Of a stretch of 35,406 nt of DNA, positions 24,022 to 30,659 are shown piece by piece. The notes beneath the pieces were generated by a model. The model saw nothing but the letters and a program-made list of their open reading frames with translations, did no database searches and had not been told where the DNA came from. Location of the stretch: NCBI GenBank assembly GCA_001799845.1, contig MGUG01000015.1, positions 1-35,406 of the forward strand. Direction: 5' to 3'. Numbering within the stretch: position 1 is the first letter of the stretch; every line of letters starts with the position of its first letter. Source of the stretch: Elusimicrobia bacterium GWC2_64_44. GTDB lineage: Bacteria > Elusimicrobiota > Elusimicrobia > Elusimicrobiales > UBA9959. The position numbers and the translations under genes are program-made.

Positions 24022-25347
24022 TTAAGGCTGGTTGATCCAGGTGCCGAACTCGTCCCACTGTGAGGCCTTGGCCCAGGCCAGCTCGTTGTAGCCGTTGCCC
24101 AGGGTGGAGTTCGGGAAGTAGGCCGCCATGCCCTTGGCCAGGACGTATTCCTTCGGGCCGCTCCAGTAGCCGCCCTTGTCGTTGCGGGTGCGGTTAAGGA
24201 GCATCAGGTCGCCGGTTATGAAGTTCATCAGGGCCTGGCCCTTCAGCTTCACGTCGGCGTTCTGCGAGCCCTCAACCATGCGGCGGGCGAAGTCGTACAT
24301 GTCGCGGTTCTCGTCCATCGCGAAGTTGATGGTGGCGTCGCGGGAGGTCTTGGCCAGCGCTTTCTCGCCCGAGGCCATCACGGCCGCGGCGAACTCGTTG
24401 GACACGGTCAGCAGCTTGTTGACCGAGGAGGCCTTAGCGAGGCTCTGGGTGTGGCCCTGGTCGATCTTGTCGTAGTGATCGGCGTAGGCGTTGACGGCCT
24501 GCTTGCCCAGCTCGAGGGGGGTCATGGTGGGCTTGGCTACCACCGGGCCCAGGAAGTCGTTGTAGGTGTAGCCGTCGCCGGGCTCGGTCTCTTCGGAGCC
24601 GACGATATAGTCGACGGAATCTTTGATCTCGTAGACCACTTCCGCCATCTGCATCAGGCAGGCGTCGGTGCCGAACACGTCCACCTTGCCGATCTCTTTG
24701 AGCGCCAGGCCCAGTTCGGGGGTGTTGATGTGGTTGCCGCTCTGCTCGTCATAGGAGATACCCTTGTTCTCGGTGATGGTCTGCACGCCCTTCTCCCAGC
24801 CGGAGCCGTGGTTGGAGACGATCAGCATATACTTCTTGGCGGGATAGGCGGCCTTGGCCCATTTGCCGAAGGCGGCCAGGTTGCGGTAGTCGCCCTGGTC
24901 TATCATGCCCATGTCCTGCAGCATCTTGGAGCCCATCTTGGTCTTGTCGGAATCCTTGGTAATGAAGTAGCGGCGCACGCCCGTCCAGTTGCCGTCGGAG
25001 GAATCGTAACCGTCGATGCGGCCCACCTCGGCCACTATGTTGACCTTGGCGGAGGAGCCGATCATCTCCATTTCGTTGAGGTCCATCAGGAGGTATTTTT
25101 CCAGGTCGTTCTTGGCGCTGGAGAAAACCATTATCGTCCATTCGGCCACGGCCTTGGGCTCGGGCTTGGGTTTGCCGAAGAGCCAGTCAAAGACGCCTTT
25201 GTCCTGGTTAGCGTCCGGCACGGCGACGGCGGCGTTGTCTATTTCCGCCTTGATGTCAAAACCGCCGCGGTCGAAATCGACCCCGGCAGCTGCGATTGAA
25301 GCGAACATCGAGACGGCTACGGCTGACAGCGAGAGCTTGCGGATCAT
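24022..25347 (-). CDS. Secreted clostripain-family (C11) cysteine peptidase, paralogue 1
   Basis: 441 residues from ATG 25347, chosen because GGAGG lies directly before it and the signal peptide MIRKLSLSAVAVSMFASIAAA then starts cleanly. A linker (about 22-65) precedes the caspase-like fold: WTIMVFSSAKNDLEKYLLMDLNEME (70-94), catalytic His180 in VSNHGSGW and nucleophile Cys230 in GTDACLMQMAE, with VGSEETEPGDGYTY after it. The dyad is intact. C11 peptidases usually cut after Arg or Lys and self-process. No C-terminal sorting domain is seen. First (most downstream) of three tandem paralogues; closest to paralogue 2 (both end in TWINQP/LWINQP). Confidence 0.93.
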   Translation of the reverse strand: MIRKLSLSAVAVSMFASIAAAGVDFDRGGFDIKAEIDNAAVAVPDANQDKGVFDWLFGKPKPEPKAVAEWTIMVFSSAKNDLEKYLLMDLNEMEMIGSSAKVNIVAEVGRIDGYDSSDGNWTGVRRYFITKDSDKTKMGSKMLQDMGMIDQGDYRNLAAFGKWAKAAYPAKKYMLIVSNHGSGWEKGVQTITENKGISYDEQSGNHINTPELGLALKEIGKVDVFGTDACLMQMAEVVYEIKDSVDYIVGSEETEPGDGYTYNDFLGPVVAKPTMTPLELGKQAVNAYADHYDKIDQGHTQSLAKASSVNKLLTVSNEFAAAVMASGEKALAKTSRDATINFAMDENRDMYDFARRMVEGSQNADVKLKGQALMNFITGDLMLLNRTRNDKGGYWSGPKEYVLAKGMAAYFPNSTLGNGYNELAWAKASQWDEFGTWINQP

Positions 25348-25386
25348 TGATGCCTCCAGACCGAACGCTATGTCTTTCACATCTAT

Positions 25387-25415
25387 AGTCTACCCCACCG
25401 CGCCGTCCCCGCCAA
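25387..25415 (-). promoter_or_regulatory. Promoter of clostripain gene 1
   Basis: Minus strand TTGGCG (25415-25410), 17 bp, TAGACT (25392-25387) continuing as TAGACTATA. Upstream flank GGGCCCTATGCCCC carries a GGCCCTATG core like the half-sites of the 28387-28582 region. Confidence 0.6.
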
Positions 25416-25455
25416 GGGGCATAGGGCCCAGACCCGGGGGCCATAGTGCCTAGGC

Positions 25456-25487
25456 AAAAAAAGAGGCCGGCGGTTAGCCGGCCTCTT
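25456..25487 (-). terminator. Rho-independent terminator of clostripain gene 2
   Basis: Minus strand stem AAGAGGCCGGC/GCCGGCCTCTT (11 bp, loop TAACC) then a run of seven T. Confidence 0.92.
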
Positions 25488-25510
25488 CCAGGTTTATTAG
25501 GTAATCCTTA

Positions 25511-26857
25511 TTAAGGCTGGTTGATCCAGAGGACGAACTCGTCCCACTTGGAGGCCTTGGCCCAGGCCAGGTCGGTGTAGCCGGCGCCCAGCGCGTAGGT
25601 CGGGAAGTAGGCCGCTATGCCCTTGGCCAGAGAGAAGGCCTTGGGGGCGCTCCAGGGGCCGCCCTTGTCGTCGCGGGTGCGGTTGTGCGTCACCAGGGAG
25701 CCGGTGATGTGGGTCATCAGGGCCCGGCCGGAGGTCTTCACGGCCTCGTTGCGGCTCCCTTCCACCACGCGGCGGGTGAAGTCGTAGAGGTCGCGGTTCT
25801 CGGCCATGGCGAAGTTGATGGTGGCGTCGCGGGAGGTCTTGGCCAGCGCCTTTTCGCCGGCGGCCATCACGGCCGCGCCGAAGGCGTCGGTCAGCTGCAC
25901 CAGCTTGCCGACCTCGGAAGCCTTCACCAGGCTCTGCGTGTAGCCCTGGTCTATGCCGTCGTAGTGGTTGGCGTAGCCGTCCACCGCGGCCTTGCCCAGC
26001 TCCATGGCGGTCATGGTGGGGCGGGCCACCACGGGGCCCAGGAACAGGTCGTAGGTGTAGCCGTCGCCGGGCTCGGTCTCTTCGGAGGCCACTATGTACT
26101 CCACGGAATCCTTGATCTCGAAGTCCACCTCGGCCATCTGCATCAGGCAGGCGTCGGTGCCGACCACGTCGGTCTTGCCCAGGGCCTTCATGATCAGGCC
26201 CATCTGGGGGGTGTTGATGTGGTTGCCGCTGGCCTCGTCATACGAGATGCCGCGGGTGACGGGGCGAGAGCCGCTGCGGGTCCAGCCGGCGCCGTGGTTC
26301 CAGAAGATCAGCATGTACTTCTTGGCGGGATAGGCGGTCTTGGCCCAGTTGGCGAAGTCTATGACGCTCTGGTAGGCGCCCATGTCCTTGTTGCCCAGGT
26401 CGGCCAGCACCTTGGAGCTCACCTTGGAGGTGTTGCTGTCCTTGGTCATCAGGAAGCGGCGCACGCCCTTCCAGTCGCCATCGGAGGAATCGTAACCGGC
26501 TATGCGGCCGGCCTCTACCACTATGTTGACCTTGTCGGTGGAGCCGATCTTCTCCATCTCGTTCAGGTCCTTCATAAGGAAGGGCTCCAGGTCGTTCTTG
26601 CCGTTGCCGAAGACCATGATGGTCCACTCGGCCTGGGCCTTGGGGGCGGCGGGCTTGGAGAACAGGCCGGTGACCCAGTCGGTGATAACGCCCTTGTCGC
26701 CCTCTACGGCTTCGGGGGCCGCGGGCTCGGGGATGACGGCGTCCTGGGCGGCTATCCCGGCCTGTATGTCGGCGCCGTTGACGAAGTCAACCTGCGCGGA
26801 GGCGAGGGAAGCGAAAAGGGAAACGGCCACGGCAGACAGCGTGAGCTTGCGTATCAT
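25511..26857 (-). CDS. Secreted clostripain-family (C11) cysteine peptidase, paralogue 2
   Basis: 448 residues from ATG 26857, preceded by GTGGAGG; the longer frame from 26893 would put 12 residues ahead of the signal peptide MIRKLTLSAVAVSLFASLASA. The linker (22-75) is Pro/Ala/Glu-rich (IPEPAAPEAVEGDKG). Catalytic His188 in FWNHGAGW and Cys237 in GTDACLMQMAE are intact. Sequence blocks such as LAKTSRDATINFAM and DKGG.WS.PK are shared with paralogue 1, so these two are the youngest duplicates; the signal peptides are almost identical. Own promoter and terminator. Confidence 0.93.
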   Translation of the reverse strand: MIRKLTLSAVAVSLFASLASAQVDFVNGADIQAGIAAQDAVIPEPAAPEAVEGDKGVITDWVTGLFSKPAAPKAQAEWTIMVFGNGKNDLEPFLMKDLNEMEKIGSTDKVNIVVEAGRIAGYDSSDGDWKGVRRFLMTKDSNTSKVSSKVLADLGNKDMGAYQSVIDFANWAKTAYPAKKYMLIFWNHGAGWTRSGSRPVTRGISYDEASGNHINTPQMGLIMKALGKTDVVGTDACLMQMAEVDFEIKDSVEYIVASEETEPGDGYTYDLFLGPVVARPTMTAMELGKAAVDGYANHYDGIDQGYTQSLVKASEVGKLVQLTDAFGAAVMAAGEKALAKTSRDATINFAMAENRDLYDFTRRVVEGSRNEAVKTSGRALMTHITGSLVTHNRTRDDKGGPWSAPKAFSLAKGIAAYFPTYALGAGYTDLAWAKASKWDEFVLWINQP

Positions 26858-26899
26858 TGTGTCCTCCACTTTGCTGGCAGCATTGCGTTCCATGGTTAT

Positions 26900-26927
26900 A
26901 GTTTAGTCGACCATTGACTTTCATCAA
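26900..26927 (-). promoter_or_regulatory. Promoter of clostripain gene 2
   Basis: Minus strand TTGATG (26927-26922), 16 bp, TAAACT (26905-26900) continuing TAAACTATA. The -35 begins an imperfect palindrome TTGATGAAAGTCAA, similar to the perfect one of gene 3. Upstream GGGCCCCAGGTCCC. Confidence 0.62.
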
Positions 26928-26964
26928 GGGACCTGGGGCCCAGCCGCCCCTGGGCCTTTCGGGC

Positions 26965-26998
26965 AAAAAAGAAAAGGCCGGCGGTTAAGCCGGCCTTT
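26965..26998 (-). terminator. Rho-independent terminator of clostripain gene 3
   Basis: Minus strand stem AAAGGCCGGC/GCCGGCCTTT (10 bp, loop TTAACC) then TTCTTTTTT. Core GGCCGGC-TTAACC-GCCGGCC nearly identical to the terminator of gene 2. Confidence 0.92.
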
Positions 26999-27016
26999 CC
27001 GTTGGCTAAGGGTAGC

Positions 27017-28294
27017 TTATTTAGCCTGGTACCACTTTATCAGCTCGTCCCACTGGGCGTCTTTGGCCCAGGCGAGCGCGTCGTAGTCGCTGTTGAAGGA
27101 ATAGCCGGGCATATAGGCGGCGATGCCGTGGCTGTTGCCGTTGGCGAATTCCTCGTTCACGCGGTTGTGGACGATCAGGGTGCCGTCGATGTAGGCCTTC
27201 AGGCCGAGCGCTTTGGCCTTCACGTCCGCGTTGGCGGTGGTGGCGGCGTAGCGGTCGAAGAAGTGCCCCATGTCCTTGTTGTCGTACACGGCGTAGCTCT
27301 GGGCGCCGGAGGCGGCGGTCTTCACCAGGGCCTTCTCGCCGGCGGCTATCGTGGCGGCCACGAAGTCGTTGGTCAGGGTCACGAACTTGTTCAGCGCGGC
27401 GGTGTCCAGCAGGCTCTGGGTGGAACCCTGGCTGATCTGCTGGTAATGGTCGCTGTAGCCGTCCACGGCCACTTTGCCCAGCTCATAGGCGCTCATGGTG
27501 GGCTTGGCCACCACGGGGCCCACGAACAGGTCGTAGGTGTAGCCGTCGCCGGGTTCGGTCTCTTCGGAACCCACTATGTACTTGGTGTAATTCTTTATCT
27601 CGTAGGTGACTTCGGGCATCTGCATCAGGCAGGCGTCCGAGCCGTACACGTCCACACCGCCCACTTCTTTAAGGGCCAGGCCCAGCTGCGGGGTGGTGAT
27701 GTGGTTGCCGGTCTCGTCGTCGTAGGAAATGCCCTTGGTGACGTTGGCGGCGCGGCTCTTGTCCCAGCCGGAACCGTGGTTCCAGACGATGAGCGCGTAC
27801 TTCTTGGCCGGGTAGGTCATCTTGGCCCATTTCACGAAGGTGATGAGGCTCTTGTAGTCGCCCATGTCGGTCTTGCCGAGGTCGGCAAGGATAGGGGAGG
27901 TTATCTTGGTGAAGTCGCTGTCCTTCTTGACCAGGAAGCGGCGGGTGGTCTTCCAGTCGCCGTCGTTGGTGGCGTAGCCGTTGATGCGGCCCATCTCCAC
28001 CACTATATTTACCTTATCGGAGGAGCCGATCTTCTCCATCTCGTTGACGTCCAGGAGGCCGTATTTCTCCAGGTTGTTCTTGGAGTTAAGGAAGACCATT
28101 ATGGTCCATTCCTTATCTACGCGGGTGGAAACGCCGGTATCCTCGGCCACTATCACGGAGGGCACGTTGATGTCGAGGGCGGAGATCTCCTGCTGCAGGT
28201 TGGTGTTGTTGAGGGTGTCGAAGCTGATCTCAGCGGACACCAGGTTTGAGGCAACTGCGATTATCGCGAAGGCTGCGGCTGCTTTCTTAAACAT
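27017..28294 (-). CDS. Secreted clostripain-family (C11) cysteine peptidase, paralogue 3
   Basis: 425 residues starting at ATG 28294 behind GGAGGAG. Signal peptide MFKKAAAAFAIIAVASNLVSA differs from those of paralogues 1 and 2. Catalytic His173 in VWNHGSGW and Cys222 in GSDACLMQMPE are intact. The region after the catalytic domain (ALVKTAASGAQSYAVYDNKDMGHFFDRY) is diverged from the LAKTSRDATINFAM block of the other two, and the C-terminus is KWYQAK. So this is the oldest branch of the three. Divergently arranged to the Cys-module gene at 28670 across a 375-bp intergenic region. Confidence 0.93.
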   Translation of the reverse strand: MFKKAAAAFAIIAVASNLVSAEISFDTLNNTNLQQEISALDINVPSVIVAEDTGVSTRVDKEWTIMVFLNSKNNLEKYGLLDVNEMEKIGSSDKVNIVVEMGRINGYATNDGDWKTTRRFLVKKDSDFTKITSPILADLGKTDMGDYKSLITFVKWAKMTYPAKKYALIVWNHGSGWDKSRAANVTKGISYDDETGNHITTPQLGLALKEVGGVDVYGSDACLMQMPEVTYEIKNYTKYIVGSEETEPGDGYTYDLFVGPVVAKPTMSAYELGKVAVDGYSDHYQQISQGSTQSLLDTAALNKFVTLTNDFVAATIAAGEKALVKTAASGAQSYAVYDNKDMGHFFDRYAATTANADVKAKALGLKAYIDGTLIVHNRVNEEFANGNSHGIAAYMPGYSFNSDYDALAWAKDAQWDELIKWYQAK

Positions 28295-28353
28295 TACTCC
28301 TCCGGAACTGCGGTTTGGTCTGGTTGCGCTTGTGTGTGGAGCGCTGTACCTAT

Positions 28354-28382
28354 AGTTTAGGCACTACGTTGATTATAATCAA
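28354..28382 (-). promoter_or_regulatory. Promoter of clostripain gene 3 with palindromic -35 region
   Basis: Minus strand TTGATT (28382-28377), 17 bp, TAAACT (28359-28354) continuing TAAACTATA. The -35 is embedded in a perfect 14-bp palindrome TTGATTATAATCAA (28369-28382), a plausible operator. Confidence 0.65.
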
Positions 28383-28386
28383 GACC

Positions 28387-28582
28387 AAAGGACCTAGTCA
28401 AGTTTTAGTCTTTGGGCCCATTGCTTTTTGGGCCCTAAGGCCTATGGACTTGTCAAGGCTTCATAGGAGAAAGGCCTATTTCCTGCCTGAAAACACGGAG
28501 CACTGTTTTTTTACTGGTCCCGGGCCGCAGTCTAAAGGGCCTATGACATTTGTCTTGTTATGACAGGCGTCATAGGTCCTTT
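28387..28582. promoter_or_regulatory. Array of AAAGG(N)CCTATG half-sites in a divergent intergenic region
   Basis: The 375-bp gene-free stretch 28295-28669 is AT-richer than its surroundings and has no coding frame I can support. It holds AAAGGACCTAGTC (28387), AAGGCCTATGGAC (28437), AAAGGCCTATTTC (28470), AAAGGGCCTATGAC (28534-28547) and its inverted partner GTCATAGGTCCTTT (28569-28582; 13 of 14 matched, 21 bp apart). TTTGGGCCC occurs twice, 16 bp apart (28411, 28427). Related GGCCCTATG/GGGCCC cores lie before the promoters of clostripain genes 1 and 2. This reads like multiple binding sites for one regulator, or a structured leader. Confidence 0.45.
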
Positions 28583-28669
28583 ATCCCCCTTTTACGGGGT
28601 CTTTAGCCCCTAAACCGGGGGGCCGGCTATTTCGTATCCTAGTCTTAGACAAAACTTACGGAGGTTTAA

Positions 28670-29722
28670 ATGAAAATTGTTTCAGCTCTTCTACTGACCC
28701 TGGCCATCGCCGCCCCGGCCCGGGCCGCCGACTTCTCCGACCTGCAGGGCCTCAACGCCCCGGCGGTCTCCAAGATCAACCCCTATCCCAACCCGTCCAA
28801 CCCGGACAGCTGCTACCTTACCGGCCTGAAAGAAGGCCTGTGCAGCTTCAAATGCCGCAGCGGCGAGACCTTCCAGATAAAGCCCGTTAAGCCCGAAGCC
28901 GCTAGCCTCTACGAGAAATGCGGCGGCGGCGACTACCGCGCCCCCCAGGCCCCGGACGCCGGCGCCATCTGGGCCCAGATCAACAACCAGCATAACCCCT
29001 TCCCCCAGCCCCAGACCACGCTGGACTACTGCGTGTTCACCGAGTTCAAGAACAACAAGTGCCTCTTCAAGTGCGAGAGCGGGGCTATCCTGACCGAACC
29101 GGCCCAGAAACCCGACTTCTCCACCGGCGAACCGGCCGGCGCCTGCGCCACCATGATCATCCGCCCCATAAAGCCGGCTTTCGGCACCAAGGCGGCCGCC
29201 GCGACGCAGACCTATAACAGCTACGGCAAGTACCCCACCGCGCAGAAAGCCTCCGAGGTCCTGACCTGGGCCGCCAACGGCTTCAAGTTCGCCAAGACCG
29301 AGCTGGTAGACCAGGCCATAGTGGTGCACGGCCTCAGCGATTACCGCTTTCGCCTCACCTACAAGGCCGCGGCCCCGCTCGCCATAGAATCCAGCCCCCT
29401 CTTTAAGGTAGAGCTGGACGCCTTCGAGCGCATGTTCGACATGGCTAACCGCCTTGAAGACGACGGCGCCACCGTGGTCACCCACGAGGTGGTCACCTAC
29501 GAGGGCGGCTACTACTACGTCATCGGCTACTTCCCCGGCACGCGCGGCGCCGCCCGCCAGGCCGACAAGAAAGTCCGCGCCTGCGTGTTCAACAGCTACG
29601 CCGGCAACGTCTGCAACTACAAGTGCAACGACGGCAAGCCCTACACCCAGCCCCTGGCCACCCCCGGCCCCTGGGACAACAACCCGGTGCAGCTCTGCCC
29701 CCAGCTGGTCTTCCCGTTCTAA
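28670..29722 (+). CDS. Secreted protein with triplicated four-cysteine module, unknown
   Basis: 350 residues, signal peptide MKIVSALLLTLAIAAPARA, ribosome site GGAGG. Three modules have the same cysteine spacing C-x9-C-x3-C-x21-23-C: Cys48/58/62/84, Cys121/131/135/159 and Cys305/315/319/343. Each has an aromatic or Leu plus Lys just before the third Cys and a Gly shortly after it (FKCRSG, FKCESG, YKCNDG), then a Pro-rich stretch. Between modules 2 and 3 lies a Cys-free domain of about 140 residues (TAQKASEVLTWAANGFKFAK ... GGYYYVIGYFPG). The cysteines are even in number, so disulfides are likely. I recognise no family. Own terminator. Confidence 0.85.
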   Translation: MKIVSALLLTLAIAAPARAADFSDLQGLNAPAVSKINPYPNPSNPDSCYLTGLKEGLCSFKCRSGETFQIKPVKPEAASLYEKCGGGDYRAPQAPDAGAIWAQINNQHNPFPQPQTTLDYCVFTEFKNNKCLFKCESGAILTEPAQKPDFSTGEPAGACATMIIRPIKPAFGTKAAAATQTYNSYGKYPTAQKASEVLTWAANGFKFAKTELVDQAIVVHGLSDYRFRLTYKAAAPLAIESSPLFKVELDAFERMFDMANRLEDDGATVVTHEVVTYEGGYYYVIGYFPGTRGAARQADKKVRACVFNSYAGNVCNYKCNDGKPYTQPLATPGPWDNNPVQLCPQLVFPF

Positions 29723-29740
29723 TACCAGCCCACCGCAAAC

Positions 29741-29773
29741 AAAACAGCCGGCCCCAAGCCGGCTGTTTTTTTA
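29741..29773 (+). terminator. Rho-independent terminator of the Cys-module gene
   Basis: Arms AAAACAGCCGGC and GCCGGCTGTTTT (12 bp, loop CCCAA) followed by a T run. Confidence 0.93.
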
Positions 29774-29787
29774 ATTTTTTTGAGTTT

Positions 29788-29838
29788 AGGGGACAGTATA
29801 CCTAACTCACTGAGATGAGGGGGACAGCAGACTCAACC
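29788..29838 (+). repeat. Two direct REP-like arms at the 3' end of the RAYT gene
   Basis: GGGGACAGTATACCTAAC starts at 29789 and GGGGACAGCAGACTCAACC at 29820. Both resemble the arms at 30598-30657. The second arm lies inside the transposase coding region and encodes its VESAVP residues. Confidence 0.65.
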
Positions 29839-30494
29839 CGCTTCGGTCTAGGCCCTCTTTTCCGCTTAGAGAGAACCCGGCCGACCACCCTTTCCAGATC
29901 AGAAATAAACTCCTCCCCTCCCAGCGGCCGCCCCGTCCCGCTATGCGCCTTAAGTTTTAATATTTCCGCCGCGCCGCAAGGAACCCGGATGAAATTCTTC
30001 CAGCCGCCGGCTATTTCGTCCAATTTCGTAAATCGAGCCACAGAGTCCCCGCCTCCGCGCATATGCGCGAAAGCGCTGCTCCAGGCATATGAGCAAGGCT
30101 CATTTGCCAAGCCCGCCCTGACAGGGTTAAGTTCTATGTACCGAGTAGCCGCCAGCAGGTAGTTATTATCCATCACAAAGGAAGAAAAACGCTCCTGCCA
30201 CAAGTGCCCTTTCCACCCCTCGCGCTGGTTTATATGGTACGTGTACCGGCGGTGAGTTTCTCCTATGGCCAGCCTTAATCCGACCTTATCCCCCGGGACA
30301 GCGACGAGGTGCACATGGTTCGGCATCAGGCAGTACGTCCAAATATCAACTGAATACTTTGCGCACCAAGTGCGCAGGAGATCCAGGTAAAGACGGTAAT
30401 CCCCTTCATTAAAGAAAACTTTCTGCCTTCTGTTGCCTCTTTGCGTTATATGATGCGGATACCCAGGTGCCACAACTCTTGCCAGTCTGCACAT
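29802..30494 (-). CDS. REP-associated tyrosine transposase (RAYT, Y1_Tnp family)
   Basis: 230 residues from ATG 30494 (GGGGGG upstream); the longer frame to 30536 adds 14 residues outside the domain. Starts with MCRLARVVAPGYPHHITQRGNRR, typical of the family. HUH motif in MPNHVHLVAVP, catalytic Tyr in RYIELNPVRAGL. Single-strand DNA transposase expected to act on REP palindromes. Flanked on both sides by GGGGACAG-type repeats. Base composition is clearly lower in GC than neighbouring genes, pointing to acquisition. Its C-terminal tail is encoded by a REP arm. The gene looks intact. Confidence 0.92.
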   Translation of the reverse strand: MCRLARVVAPGYPHHITQRGNRRQKVFFNEGDYRLYLDLLRTWCAKYSVDIWTYCLMPNHVHLVAVPGDKVGLRLAIGETHRRYTYHINQREGWKGHLWQERFSSFVMDNNYLLAATRYIELNPVRAGLANEPCSYAWSSAFAHMRGGGDSVARFTKLDEIAGGWKNFIRVPCGAAEILKLKAHSGTGRPLGGEEFISDLERVVGRVLSKRKRGPRPKRVESAVPLISVS

Positions 30495-30597
30495 AAGCCC
30501 CCCCTGTCTGCTAGCTATCCAGAAATAGCATAACACACAACCCCGACAACGGCCTGTCGCGAAGAAAAGGATATCAGGGAATTGAGCCGACGAATTA

Positions 30598-30657
30598 AAG
30601 GGGACAGTATACTCAACCCTCTTACTGCTGCAAGTGAGTTGAGTATACTGTCCCCTT
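30598..30657. repeat. REP palindrome upstream of the RAYT gene (20-bp perfect arms)
   Basis: AAGGGGACAGTATACTCAAC at 30598-30617 and its exact reverse complement at 30638-30657, separated by 20 bp. The spacer can pair further (CTTACT with AGTGAG, loop GCTGCA). The element ends 3 bases before the stop codon of the deacetylase gene. Confidence 0.88.
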
Positions 30658-30659
30658 AA

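Noticed and set aside
24451-28249. Long plus-strand frames opposite the three clostripain genes (for example 24451-25299, 25685-26917, 27002-28249)
   Set aside because: Gly/Val/His-rich antisense translations that mirror the conserved clostripain sequence; their similarity to one another only reflects the paralogy of the real genes.
28315-28563. 82-codon plus-strand frame in the divergent intergenic region
   Set aside because: No ribosome site, overlaps the clostripain 3 promoter and the half-site array, and the translation resembles nothing coding.
29454-29805. Small plus-strand frames overlapping the end of the Cys-module gene
   Set aside because: Thr/Pro/Ser-rich out-of-frame translation of the GC-rich gene; no start signals.
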